Part shown: piece after piece, positions 44,338-52,806 of the stretch
Numbering within the stretch: the first letter of the stretch is position 1
How the letters are laid out: each line of letters opens with the position of its first letter
NCBI RefSeq assembly: GCF_009746565.1
Contig: NZ_WRPN01000004.1
Span: 228,628-292,627, forward strand
Length of the DNA: 64,000 bases
Direction: 5' to 3'
DNA from: Mariniflexile maritimum
GTDB taxonomy: Bacteria > Bacteroidota > Bacteroidia > Flavobacteriales > Flavobacteriaceae
Program-made: the position numbers and the translations under genes
The notes under the pieces: model-generated
Databases searched by the model: none
Told to the model about the DNA's origin: nothing
Seen by the model: only the letters and a program-made list of their open reading frames with translations

Positions 44338-44405
44338 AACTTAGCCCTTTGTTTATATAGCCTTCAAAGGGTTTCACCAACTATTTTTGACCATTAACTT
44401 TTTAC

Positions 44406-44430
44406 AAAAAAAAGCTTCCGAAGAAGCCTT
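44406..44430 (-). terminator. intrinsic terminator of uxuA
   Basis: On the minus strand, GGCTTC-TTCG-GAAGC is followed by seven T. It has a stable UUCG tetraloop and lies 23 bases after the uxuA stop. Confidence 0.85.
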
Positions 44431-44452
44431 TAAAATAATTTAAACAGGTTAC

Positions 44453-45631
44453 TTAATTTAGGCATTTTTTGATGCCAAATTCCAAACCTCTAAGTTCTGC
44501 CAATCCACGCAACCTTCCTATGCCTGAATAGCCCGGGTTGGTTTTTTTGTGTAAATCGTCAAGCATTTGGTGGCCATGGTCTGGACGCATCGGGATGATG
44601 GCATCTTTCATGCCTGTGGCCTTGCGTCTTTTTTCCTCAATAATCACTTCCTTTACAACATTGAACATGTCCACATCGCCTTCTAAATGGTTGGCTTCAT
44701 AAAAGTTGCCTTTTTCGTCGCGTTGGGTACTTCTTAGGTGTAAAAAGTGAACCCTATCAGCAAAACGCTTAAATATTTGAACCAAATCATTATCGGCTCG
44801 TACCCCTAATGATCCTGTACAGAACGTAATCCCATTCGATCTGTTGGGAACTTCGGTGAACAAATGGGCATAATCGGCTTCGGTGCTTACTACACGCGGT
44901 AAGCCTAAAATGGGATATGGCGGGTCGTCTGGGTGAATACACATTAATACCTCATTTTTTGATGCAACCGGGATGATTTCCTTTAGGAACAAAACCAGGT
45001 TTTCCCTTAACTTATCGGCATCTATGCCAGAATACGTGTCCAGGATGGTTTGAAATTGTTCAAGCGTATAGCCTTCTTCGGCACCGGGCAATCCTGCGAT
45101 AATGTTTTTTACCAATTGTTGTTTTTCGCTATCCGATAGTTTTTCTACATAGGCTTTGGCTTCGGCCCTAACTTCATCAGGATAACTTGTTTCTGCACCA
45201 GGGCGTTTTAATAAATACAGTTCAAAGGCTGCAAAAGCAGTTCTATCAAACCGAAGCGCTTTGGAGCCATCTTCAACAACAAAACCCAAATCGGTTCGGG
45301 TCCAATCCAAAACGGGCATAAAATTATAACAAACAATGTGGATGACACATGTTGCTAGGTTTTCGATGCTTTTTTTGTAGTTTTCAATGTAGGTTTTAAA
45401 ATTTCCAGAGCGTGTTTTTATGTTTTCGTGCACAGGAATGCTTTCCACAACACTCCAGGTTAGTCCAACGCGCTCTATGGCTGCTTTTCGTTCGTTAATT
45501 TCATCTATGGTCCACACATTACCATTGGGTATGTGGTGCAATGCCGAAACCACTCCTGTTGCTCCGGCTTGTTTTATGTCTGATAACGATACAGGGTCTT
45601 TAGGGCCGTACCATCTCCAAGTTTGTTCCAT
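44453..45631 (-). CDS. uxuA: mannonate dehydratase
   Basis: 392 aa, the normal UxuA length. The start [20 protein letters not shown] then [17 protein letters not shown] is diagnostic. Metal-site segments are CIHPDDPP (Cys/His), [15 protein letters not shown] and the late MRPDHGHQM. It dehydrates D-mannonate to 2-keto-3-deoxygluconate in glucuronate (hexuronate) breakdown. It is 21 bases after the SDR gene and in the same operon. Confidence 0.95.
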   Translation of the reverse strand: MEQTWRWYGPKDPVSLSDIKQAGATGVVSALHHIPNGNVWTIDEINERKAAIERVGLTWSVVESIPVHENIKTRSGNFKTYIENYKKSIENLATCVIHIVCYNFMPVLDWTRTDLGFVVEDGSKALRFDRTAFAAFELYLLKRPGAETSYPDEVRAEAKAYVEKLSDSEKQQLVKNIIAGLPGAEEGYTLEQFQTILDTYSGIDADKLRENLVLFLKEIIPVASKNEVLMCIHPDDPPYPILGLPRVVSTEADYAHLFTEVPNRSNGITFCTGSLGVRADNDLVQIFKRFADRVHFLHLRSTQRDEKGNFYEANHLEGDVDMFNVVKEVIIEEKRRKATGMKDAIIPMRPDHGHQMLDDLHKKTNPGYSGIGRLRGLAELRGLEFGIKKCLN

Positions 45632-45652
45632 TTTTATTGATTTTATAAGTTG

Positions 45653-46480
45653 TTAAACACCGCTAAAGGCACTGAAACCGCCATCGATAGGGATTACAAT
45701 ACCGGTTACAAAGGAAGAAGCGTCATCGCATAAGTACAAGGTTGTGCTTATTAAATCTTCCGGTTCACCAAAACGTCCCATAGGGGTTTGGCCAATAATG
45801 GTATTGCCCCGTTCGGTTAAATTGCCGTTTTCGGTTGTAAGAAGTGCTCTGTTCTGGTCGGTAAGAAAAAAACCGGGCGCCAAAGCATTAACCCGAATGC
45901 CCACTTTTGAAAAATGCACCGCCAACCATTGGGTAAAGTTTGAAACGGCTGCTTTTGCACCACTGTAAGCAGGTATTTTAGTTAAAGGCGTGAAAGCGTT
46001 CATGGATGAAATGTTTAAAATGCTGCATCCTTTTTTTCCAACCATATCTTTAGCAAAAACTTGGGTGGGGAGTAACGTGCCAATAAAGTTCAAGTTAAAA
46101 ACAAATTCAATGCCTTTAGAGTCTAAATCAAAAAAGGTTTTAAAACCTTCGGTACCATTTAGCAAATCTTTTTCCAATAAATAAGGGTTTGTGGTGGTTC
46201 CTAGCGGGTGGTTGCCACCAGCGCCATTTATTAAAATATCACAACTACCCAACTTTGCATTAATAATGGTTTTGGCATCAACTAACGATTGTTTTTCCAA
46301 AACGTTTGCGGCAACACCTATGGCTATTCCGCCTTCACTTATAATGTCGTTTGCTACTTTTTCGGCTGCTTCCAAACGCAAATCCAAAACAGCTATTTTA
46401 TGCCCTTTTTTTGCCAGTGCTTTTGCAAGTGTACTGCATAATACGCCACCTGCACCCGTTAATACTACTACTTTGCCCAT
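45653..46480 (-). CDS. SDR family oxidoreductase, likely D-mannonate oxidoreductase
   Basis: 275 aa from ATG 46480 (a longer frame reading into the operators is not credible). The Rossmann motif is VVVLTGAGGVLCSTLAKALA, with Cys where most SDRs have Gly. NGAGGNHP, the catalytic Ser (ILNISSMNAF) and YSGAKAA (Tyr, Lys) are present. Paired with uxuA, it should reduce fructuronate to mannonate, replacing classical UxuB. Confidence 0.85.
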   Translation of the reverse strand: MGKVVVLTGAGGVLCSTLAKALAKKGHKIAVLDLRLEAAEKVANDIISEGGIAIGVAANVLEKQSLVDAKTIINAKLGSCDILINGAGGNHPLGTTTNPYLLEKDLLNGTEGFKTFFDLDSKGIEFVFNLNFIGTLLPTQVFAKDMVGKKGCSILNISSMNAFTPLTKIPAYSGAKAAVSNFTQWLAVHFSKVGIRVNALAPGFFLTDQNRALLTTENGNLTERGNTIIGQTPMGRFGEPEDLISTTLYLCDDASSFVTGIVIPIDGGFSAFSGV

Positions 46481-46526
46481 ATTTTTATTGAGTTTTATAA
46501 TTAATGCGATCCTGAACTTTAGTTTT

Positions 46527-46570
46527 CGTGTTCGCACACGCAAATATAACAAAAATTAGTGTGCGCACAC
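46527..46570. promoter_or_regulatory. two LacI-type operators around the uxu promoter
   Basis: Operator 1 is CGTGTT-CGCACACG (46527-46540, centre 46533.5). Operator 2 is the perfect GTGTGCGCACAC (46559-46570, centre 46564.5). Both have the central CG typical of LacI-family sites. They are 31 bp apart, about three DNA turns. The minus-strand -7 box TATATTTG (plus 46541-46548) lies directly between them. Confidence 0.7.
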
Positions 46571-46659
46571 GAAAGTTCCAATAATCTTCTTAAATTGCCC
46601 AAATAATTAGGGTTTTTAATTTTTTATTATAGGTTAGTGGCTTCAAAATATAAAAGCGG

Positions 46660-47739
46660 ATGGTAAGAATTAAGGATATAGCCAAGGAAGCAAACGTATC
46701 GGAGGGTACGGTGGACAGGGTGTTGCATAATAGGGGCGGGGTTTCAAAGAAAACCGAAGCTAAAGTTAAAAAAATTCTTGAGAGCACCAACTTTAGCATC
46801 AACCCCATTGCTAGTGCCCTTGCCATGAAGAACAAACACCATATTGCAGTGCTCATGCCCGAATATGCCGATGCCGATGCTTTTTGGAAAGCCCCACACT
46901 TAGGCGTATTAAAAGCCAGTGAAGAACTTAAGAATATTGGAATAAACATTGTGAATTTCAAATTTGACCAATATGATAAGCAGTCGTATATAGAATCCTT
47001 TCAACGGTCATTAAAAAGCAAACCATCGGCAGTTATTTTTGTGCCCATGTTTATTGAAGAGACCAAACAAATGGTTGAGCAAATGGAAAACGAAACTATC
47101 GATTACTTGTTTTTGAATGTTGATGTGGATGGCTTTAGAAACAAAGCATTTGTAGGGCAAAATTCGTACACCGCAGGCTATATCGCTGGCAAGTTAATGT
47201 ATTTATGCGCGCCTAAAAGTCTTGCTTTTCTAACAATTCAGTCTAGGGATAGCGTGAGGGGCAATAATGCTATTTCAAATAGAATAACAGGCTTTTGTAA
47301 CTATTTTAACTCCAATAATATTAAAGTTGAACTGTTGAACTTGAAAATTGAAGATTTGGTAGCAACCACCAAGATGCAGCAAACCATCCAATCATTTTTA
47401 ACCGAGCATGCTGGTGTTGGAGGTGTTTTTGTTCCATCAAGTAGAATTTCAACAATCGTAAATTCGTTAAATGAACAGGTGGTAAGTAGCCTACAATGGG
47501 TGGGTTTTGATAATACGCCACAAAATATGGAATGTCTTAAAAATGGGAGCGTTTCTTTTTTAATATCCCAAAAACCTTTTGATCAGGGTTATGAGTCGGT
47601 TCGCATTATGGTCGATTTTTTGTTAAAAAACAAAATGCCCGAAAGCAAAATATATCTTCCTATTGATATACTCACAAAAGAAAATGTAATGTATAACGAT
47701 ATTAACCAAAAGCTATTTGAGAAGGAATTTGAGAAATAA
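46660..47739 (+). CDS. LacI family transcriptional regulator of the uxu operon
   Basis: 359 aa. The N-terminal HTH and hinge read VRIKDIAKEANVSEGTVDRV then LHNRGGVSKKTEAKV and INPIASALAMKNKHHIAVLM. A periplasmic-binding-protein-like sensor domain runs about 60-340. Divergent from the uxu operon with two matching operators between, so it should repress uxuAB until a hexuronate-derived inducer binds. Note GTVDRV at a position where many LacI proteins read STVSRV. Confidence 0.9.
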   Translation: MVRIKDIAKEANVSEGTVDRVLHNRGGVSKKTEAKVKKILESTNFSINPIASALAMKNKHHIAVLMPEYADADAFWKAPHLGVLKASEELKNIGINIVNFKFDQYDKQSYIESFQRSLKSKPSAVIFVPMFIEETKQMVEQMENETIDYLFLNVDVDGFRNKAFVGQNSYTAGYIAGKLMYLCAPKSLAFLTIQSRDSVRGNNAISNRITGFCNYFNSNNIKVELLNLKIEDLVATTKMQQTIQSFLTEHAGVGGVFVPSSRISTIVNSLNEQVVSSLQWVGFDNTPQNMECLKNGSVSFLISQKPFDQGYESVRIMVDFLLKNKMPESKIYLPIDILTKENVMYNDINQKLFEKEFEK

Positions 47740-47793
47740 GTTTATAAAAAAAACCAACTTAAAAAGTAGGAAATATAAACATAAATAAATGAT

Positions 47794-47830
47794 AAAACCC
47801 TGATAATAATTTGATTATCAGGGTTTTTTT
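47794..47830. terminator. bidirectional terminator between lacI-type gene and tRNA-Lys
   Basis: Stem ACCCTGATAAT with ATTATCAGGGT (loop AATTTG), flanked by A and T runs; it ends the regulator on the plus strand and the tRNA on the minus strand. Confidence 0.85.
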
Positions 47831-47848
47831 TAAGGATTTTATCCTTCT

Positions 47849-47924
47849 TGGTGACCGGGCTGGGATTCGAACCCAGGACCCTTTCATTAAAAGTGAAATG
47901 CTCTACCGGCTGAGCTACCAGGTC
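47849..47924 (-). tRNA. tRNA-Lys (anticodon UUU)
   Basis: 76 nt with encoded CCA. The anticodon loop is CUUUUAA (UUU, lysine) on a stem UUUCA/UGAAA. D-arm GCUC/GAGC and T-arm CUGGG-UUCGAAU-CCCAG are perfect. The acceptor stem GACCUGG/CCCGGUC has one mismatch, U5 opposite C68. All other features are canonical. Confidence 0.95.
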
Positions 47925-48058
47925 GTGTTTTTGTTTCTCTGTAACGAGGGTGCAAATATAAAACCTATTTTCAATAAAACAAGACTTTTTTAAAAGAATT
48001 TTTTGTTTTTTTGCACTACTAAAACGTATGTTTTTAATAATCAAATTATAGCAGAATA

Positions 48059-48580
48059 ATGATTGTAGTTTTAATTGGATATATGGCTTCTGGAAAGTCC
48101 ACAATAGGAAGAATTTTAGCAAAAAAACTAAATTATGGCTTTCTGGATTTGGATGATTACATCGAGGAGAAAGAAAACGCGCCCATTAGTACCATTTTCC
48201 AATTGCATGGAGAAATAGCCTTTAGAAAGCTGGAAACCCATTGTTTAAACGAGCTTTTATCCCATACAAGCAACATCGTGCTATCGGTAGGAGGTGGCAC
48301 GCCCTGTTATGGAAATAACATGAACGTAATTTTAAATACAGCAAATGCTAAAAGTTTTTATTTAAAAGCGTCTGTACCTACGTTGGTTTCCAGACTGAAA
48401 AACGAAAAAAGCAAGCGGCCTTTAATAGCCCATATTGAAACGGAGGCGATGCTTACCGAATTTATTGCTAAGCATCTGTTTGAACGCTCCCAATTTTACG
48501 GTTTAGCGGAATTTACGGTTACAACAGACCATAAATCTGAGATGGATATTGTTGAAGAATTGATTTTAAAACTATTCTAA
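48059..48580 (+). CDS. aroK: shikimate kinase
   Basis: 173 aa. Walker A GYMASGKST is at about 7-15, DLDDYIE follows, then the shikimate-binding FRKLE and VGGGTPCY. It phosphorylates shikimate at the 3-OH in aromatic amino acid synthesis. Its end overlaps the convergent phosphoribosyltransferase by 9 bases. Confidence 0.93.
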   Translation: MIVVLIGYMASGKSTIGRILAKKLNYGFLDLDDYIEEKENAPISTIFQLHGEIAFRKLETHCLNELLSHTSNIVLSVGGGTPCYGNNMNVILNTANAKSFYLKASVPTLVSRLKNEKSKRPLIAHIETEAMLTEFIAKHLFERSQFYGLAEFTVTTDHKSEMDIVEELILKLF

Positions 48581-49075
48581 TAGCACTTCAAATTTTTTGC
48601 CTTCAAGCACAACGCTTACATGCTCGTGTAGAGATGTTGAAAGTGAAATGCCTTTAAAATCGGCCTTAACAGGATATTTTTTATGGTTTCTATTAACCAA
48701 AACCGCGGTTTTAAATTGTTTTAAAGGGACATTTAAAAAATGCTTAACACCATATATTAGGGTGGTGCCCGAGTTTAACACATCATCAACAAGCACCAAC
48801 GATTTGTTTTCGTAATCTTCCGAAGCAATTGAGGTTTTAACAGGCTGCCCCGGATTTTTTTTATCAATAGTAACCTTGCAAAGTATTGGGTTTATATCCG
48901 ATATTTTTTCAAGAACCGCTTTCAGCTTTTTAGCAAAAATATAACCATTCGTGGCGATTCCGGCTAATATAACTTCGGTTTCGTTCACGTTATTTTCATA
49001 AATTTGAAAGGCAATGCGTCTTATTTTATGGTTGATTTCTTCGTGGTTTAGTATCACGTTATTGGTAACATTCAT
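48572..49075 (-). CDS. type I phosphoribosyltransferase (PyrR-like)
   Basis: 167 aa. The PRPP-binding loop is LVLVDDVLNSGTTLIYGVKH. The upstream ILAGIATNGYIFAKKLKAVL and the C-terminal VEFSTSL-like segment (LSTSLHEHVSVVLEGKKFEV) resemble PyrR/Hpt-type enzymes. It could be a bifunctional pyrimidine regulator/UPRT or a purine salvage enzyme. No pyr genes are adjacent, so the substrate is unassigned. Confidence 0.82.
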   Translation of the reverse strand: MNVTNNVILNHEEINHKIRRIAFQIYENNVNETEVILAGIATNGYIFAKKLKAVLEKISDINPILCKVTIDKKNPGQPVKTSIASEDYENKSLVLVDDVLNSGTTLIYGVKHFLNVPLKQFKTAVLVNRNHKKYPVKADFKGISLSTSLHEHVSVVLEGKKFEVLLE

Positions 49076-49164
49076 GGTTTTTTGCTGTTTTTAAGTATAA
49101 AATTAATCATTTTCATCTGGAAACATCGTTTTTTTCTGTTTGATATGTCCAAAACGCAATCAGC

Positions 49165-49566
49165 TCATTCTTCCGAGTCGTCATCATTCTGGGTCAAGAT
49201 GGCATCATCTGTATAATCGGCAATGTCGCGTCGGTCTTTTTTGGTAGGCCTGCCAACGCCTTTTTTTCTATAATAGTCCTTTGAGTATTTTAAAAGTGCT
49301 TGTGCTTCAAATTGTTCTTTGGGCGTGGTATCGGTTCTATAAATATCAACCAATTTAGCGCCAATCCTACTTTCGGGAATAGCGTTTACTTTAAGGCGAT
49401 AATTAATTTGGTCCTTTTTTAGGTCAATAATATCCTGCGGAAACACTTCCCTACTGGGTTTAACGGGTTCTTGGTTAATCCGTACATGCCCTTTTCTGCA
49501 GGCCGTAGTAGCCAGCGTTCGGGTTTTAAAATACCTCACACACCATAAATACTTGTCTATGCGCAT
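49165..49566 (-). CDS. S4-domain RNA-binding protein (Hsp15-like)
   Basis: 133 aa. The S4 domain at the start is MRIDKYLWCVRYFKTRTLAT then ACRKGHVRINQEPVKPSREV, matching HslR/Hsp15. A basic/acidic tail follows (GVGRPTKKDRRDIADYTDDA). In E. coli Hsp15 rescues stalled 50S subunits carrying peptidyl-tRNA. It is transcribed in the same direction as the phosphoribosyltransferase with a 90-base gap. Confidence 0.9.
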   Translation of the reverse strand: MRIDKYLWCVRYFKTRTLATTACRKGHVRINQEPVKPSREVFPQDIIDLKKDQINYRLKVNAIPESRIGAKLVDIYRTDTTPKEQFEAQALLKYSKDYYRKKGVGRPTKKDRRDIADYTDDAILTQNDDDSEE

Positions 49567-49714
49567 ATATTTATTCTAAAAACTACGTTAATGTTGTTAT
49601 GCAAAATTATATTAAAATTGTATCTTGCGCCTCAAAAATAAGGAATATTACAACGTTTATTAAGGTTAAAATAAATCTAAAAATAAGTTTGCTCCTAAAT
49701 AATTAAAACACCTA

Positions 49715-50650
49715 ATGAATTTAAGAAAAATTAGTTTGTGCGTTATTGGCTTAACCATTGGTTTTATATCGTGTAAAAAAGATGATACCCCAACTATTGA
49801 ACCTATTGAAATACGGGATAGAACCGAACAACAAGTAGTTGACATGGATTCTTTAAACAACTATTTAGAGACCCATTATTACAACGCGAGCGACTTTGTA
49901 TCCAATCCCAACCCAAGCATATCGGATATAATTATTAAAAAAGTGAAAGCCAATGAAACGCCCCCTGTTGGCTATGTTAAACTTAAGGATGCTGTGGGCG
50001 AATCAAAAAAAACGGTGTATGCCGAAACAAATTATGAGTACTTTGTTCTTAAATTGAACCAAGGAGGGGGAAATGCTTCACCTACATTTGCCGATAATGT
50101 ACGGGTGGTTTATGAAGGTTTTTCATTGCAGAACGTTATTTTCGATAGTTCAGTAATACCGGTATTGTTCGATTTAACCGGCTTAATACCCGGTTGGAAT
50201 AGGGTTTTGCCAGATTTTAATACCGCCGAAAGTTTTGTTGAAAATGCAGATGGTACCGTTACATATTCTAACAAAGGGTTGGGTGTTATGTTTTTACCTT
50301 CAGGTTTAGGCTACTTCTCGCAATCGAGTGGAGCAATTCCTGCTTACTCACCTATTATCTTTAAGTTTGAATTGTTACAGGCCTATCAAAATGACCACGA
50401 TAAGGATGGCGTGCCTTCATACCTCGAGGATATTAATGGCGATGGTGAATTATTCGATAATACCGATGGCGATTTCAACCCCAGTAACGGTTTCCCCATA
50501 TACGATTATTTGGACACCGATGATGATGGCGACGGTATTTTAACCATTGATGAAGATATTAATAAAGACGGCAACCCAAGAAACGATGATTCCAATGGCA
50601 ACGGCATACCTAATTATTTAGATAAAACCGATGTTATAAAAAAACAATAA
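49715..50650 (+). CDS. FKBP-type peptidyl-prolyl isomerase lipoprotein with calcium-binding-like repeats
   Basis: 311 aa. The lipoprotein signal ends TIGFISCKKD. An FKBP domain follows at about 105-225 (NVRVVYEGFSLQNVIFDSSV, LIPGWNRVLPDF, MFLPSGLGYF). The C-terminus (about 225-305) has Asp-rich repeats (DHDKDGVPSYLEDINGDGEL, DTDDDGDGILTIDEDINKDG, DDSNGNGIPNYLD) like thrombospondin type 3/EF-hand loops, predicted to bind Ca2+. It is a periplasmic or outer-membrane folding factor. Confidence 0.88.
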   Translation: MNLRKISLCVIGLTIGFISCKKDDTPTIEPIEIRDRTEQQVVDMDSLNNYLETHYYNASDFVSNPNPSISDIIIKKVKANETPPVGYVKLKDAVGESKKTVYAETNYEYFVLKLNQGGGNASPTFADNVRVVYEGFSLQNVIFDSSVIPVLFDLTGLIPGWNRVLPDFNTAESFVENADGTVTYSNKGLGVMFLPSGLGYFSQSSGAIPAYSPIIFKFELLQAYQNDHDKDGVPSYLEDINGDGELFDNTDGDFNPSNGFPIYDYLDTDDDGDGILTIDEDINKDGNPRNDDSNGNGIPNYLDKTDVIKKQ

Positions 50651-50670
50651 ACAACATAGCTTTAAACAAA

Positions 50671-50697
50671 AAAACCTCGCAAGCGCGAGGTTTTTTT
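50671..50697. terminator. bidirectional terminator
   Basis: Stem CCTCGC-AAGC-GCGAGG (50675-50690) flanked by AAAA and TTTTTTT, between convergent FKBP and porin genes. Confidence 0.92.
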
Positions 50698-50718
50698 GTT
50701 ATTATTGGGCTCCTACAA

Positions 50719-51354
50719 CTACAAAAGCAACGATACGCTTAAAATAAGTTGGTCGGGTCGGGTATCCAACCTATCTGGTATATTGATGTTGTTGTTTATA
50801 AATTCAGCTTCATTATCGCTAAATCCGCGTTCGTACCTTAAATCGATACCTACTTTTTTAAAGTTAATGCCAATGCCAAAATTCAATCCTACCGAAAAGT
50901 CGTTTTCAACATCATTAATGGAAATACCATCAAATTCGGTATCTAAAATGTATTGCAATGCAGGACCGCCAAAAACGCTTACAGGGCCTAATACTTTTAT
51001 GCCCACCAATAATGGGGCATCTAGTTTTTGCATTTTAAAATCAGCATCTTTGTAATCGCTTTTGGTGCTTGTATAAACCACTTCGGGCTTAAAATAAACC
51101 TTAGTTCCAATTTTTCCGAACAAACCAACATGGTAACCCACGTTTCTATCGGGGTGTTGGGCATTTGTACTAACCGATTCAAAATAATCGCCATTGCCAT
51201 TGTAGTTTAAACCGGCTTTGAGTCCGATTCCAGTACCAGTTTGCGCTAGAATTGCCATAGGGGCCATGAGCGCAAGCGCCAATGAAAATAATAACTGTTT
51301 ACTAATAGCCTTTGCGCTATTAAAGGAGGCATAAATTTTTTTTAAATGTTTCAT
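50719..51354 (-). CDS. outer-membrane beta-barrel protein (PorT-like family)
   Basis: 211 aa. A signal peptide of about 37 residues ends ILAQ. The body alternates as beta strands: GIGLKAGLNYNGNGDYFESV, GYHVGLFGKIGTKVYFKPEV, FSVGLNFGIGINFKKVGIDL, ending LILSVSLLL with a hydrophobic/aromatic C-terminal strand. This is an eight-strand barrel typical of OMP_b-brl_2 proteins. The function is unknown. Confidence 0.85.
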   Translation of the reverse strand: MKHLKKIYASFNSAKAISKQLLFSLALALMAPMAILAQTGTGIGLKAGLNYNGNGDYFESVSTNAQHPDRNVGYHVGLFGKIGTKVYFKPEVVYTSTKSDYKDADFKMQKLDAPLLVGIKVLGPVSVFGGPALQYILDTEFDGISINDVENDFSVGLNFGIGINFKKVGIDLRYERGFSDNEAEFINNNINIPDRLDTRPDQLILSVSLLL

Positions 51355-51450
51355 ATAGGGTCTTTTTTTTGATTTTTAAATCTAATATAAAAACGTTTAC
51401 AAACAGAAATTATTTTCTTTCATAACAATCAATATCATTTTTCAGTTATT

Positions 51451-51458
51451 TATCTTTG
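51451..51458 (+). promoter_or_regulatory. possible -7 box upstream of tgt
   Basis: TATCTTTG fits TANNTTTG and lies 104 bases before the tgt ATG, predicting a leader of about 95 bases. I saw no convincing riboswitch fold in that leader. Confidence 0.3.
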
Positions 51459-51561
51459 CCCACTGAATACTGTTTTTTAAAATGGTATCGTTCAAAAATA
51501 TGATAAAACGGATTAAAAATAGAGGCTCATGCTCCCTATACCGTTATGAAATAAGATATAA

Positions 51562-52692
51562 ATGAAATTTGAATTACTCGCCCAAGATAAACAAAGCAAA
51601 GCCAGAGCAGGTAAAATAACCACCCACCACGGCGTTATTGAAACGCCCATTTTTATGCCGGTGGGCACTGTGGGAACGGTAAAAGGCGTACACCAACGCG
51701 AGCTAAAAAACGATATAGACCCCGATATTATCCTTGGGAACACCTATCATCTCTATTTACGCCCGCAAACAACGATTCTTGAAAAAGCGGGCGGTCTTCA
51801 TAAATTTATGAATTGGGACCGGAACATCTTGACCGATTCTGGTGGTTACCAGGTATATTCACTGTCATCCAACAGAAAAATCAAGGAAGAAGGTGTTAAA
51901 TTTAAATCGCATATTGATGGTAGTTACCACATTTTTACGCCCGAAAACGTGATGGAAATACAACGTGCCATAGGTGCCGATATTATCATGGCTTTTGATG
52001 AGTGCACACCCTACCCATGCGATTATAATTATGCAAAACGCTCGATGCACATGACGCACCGTTGGTTGGATAGGTGTATAAGCCATTTGGATAAAACACC
52101 TTTAAAATATGCCCATAACCAAGCTTTTTTCCCAATTGTTCAAGGGAGTACTTATAAAGATTTGAGGCAGCAATCGGCCGAATATATTGCCAATGCAGGT
52201 GCTTTTGGAAATGCCATTGGCGGCCTTTCGGTAGGCGAACCCGCTGAAGATATGTATGCCATGACCGAAGTGGTTTGCGCTGTTTTACCCGAAGATAAGC
52301 CACGTTATTTAATGGGCGTTGGCACACCAATCAATATTTTGGAAAATATTGCGTTGGGTATTGATATGTTCGATTGCGTGATGCCCACAAGAAATGCTAG
52401 AAACGGCATGCTTTTTACGGCACATGGTACCATCAACATAAAAAATTTAAAATGGGCCGAAGATTTTTCACCTATCGACGACATGGGAATTACCTTTGTG
52501 GATACCGAATATACTAAAGCCTATTTACGCCATTTATTCTCTGTTAATGAACTTTTAGGAAAACAAATTGCCACCATTCATAATCTTGGTTTTTATTTAT
52601 GGTTGGTTCGTGAAGCAAGAAAACATATCTTAGCAGGCGATTTTAGAACTTGGAAAGACCAAATGGTAAAACAAATGGATAATAGATTGTAA
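51562..52692 (+). CDS. tgt: queuine tRNA-ribosyltransferase lacking the usual zinc cysteines
   Basis: 376 aa. Substrate and catalytic blocks are intact: LTDSGGYQVYSLS, FDECTPYPCDYN, GGLSVGEP, and FDCVMPTRNARNGMLFT with nucleophile Asp. It exchanges guanine-34 for preQ1 in tRNAs with GUN anticodons. The C-terminal zinc site CXCX2C of most bacterial Tgt proteins is absent: at that place the sequence is SPIDDMGITFVDTEYTKAYL, without cysteine, followed by RHLF. Heptad repeats and lptG follow. Confidence 0.92.
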   Translation: MKFELLAQDKQSKARAGKITTHHGVIETPIFMPVGTVGTVKGVHQRELKNDIDPDIILGNTYHLYLRPQTTILEKAGGLHKFMNWDRNILTDSGGYQVYSLSSNRKIKEEGVKFKSHIDGSYHIFTPENVMEIQRAIGADIIMAFDECTPYPCDYNYAKRSMHMTHRWLDRCISHLDKTPLKYAHNQAFFPIVQGSTYKDLRQQSAEYIANAGAFGNAIGGLSVGEPAEDMYAMTEVVCAVLPEDKPRYLMGVGTPINILENIALGIDMFDCVMPTRNARNGMLFTAHGTINIKNLKWAEDFSPIDDMGITFVDTEYTKAYLRHLFSVNELLGKQIATIHNLGFYLWLVREARKHILAGDFRTWKDQMVKQMDNRL

Positions 52693-52780
52693 AAAAGTTA
52701 AAAGTTAAAAGTTAAAAGTTAAAAGTTATTTCAACTTAACAGCTTAACAGCTTAACAACTTAACAACAAACAACTTAACA
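52693..52780. repeat. GTTAAAA heptad array followed by CTTAACA repeats
   Basis: AGTTAAA is repeated about five times (52695-52728). It is followed by four CTTAACA-type units (about 52734-52776), which are nearly complementary to the first set, so the transcript can fold into a hairpin. It fills the gap between tgt and lptG. A related array of seven TTTTAAC units lies at 60894-60942. Confidence 0.75.
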
Positions 52781-52806
52781 ACCAACAACAAACACCAAAC
52801 AACTCA

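Noticed and set aside
51459..51561. preQ1 riboswitch in the tgt leader
   Set aside because: GAGGCTCATGCTCCC near 51532 resembles part of a preQ1 fold by eye, but the required pairing and A-rich tail are not present.
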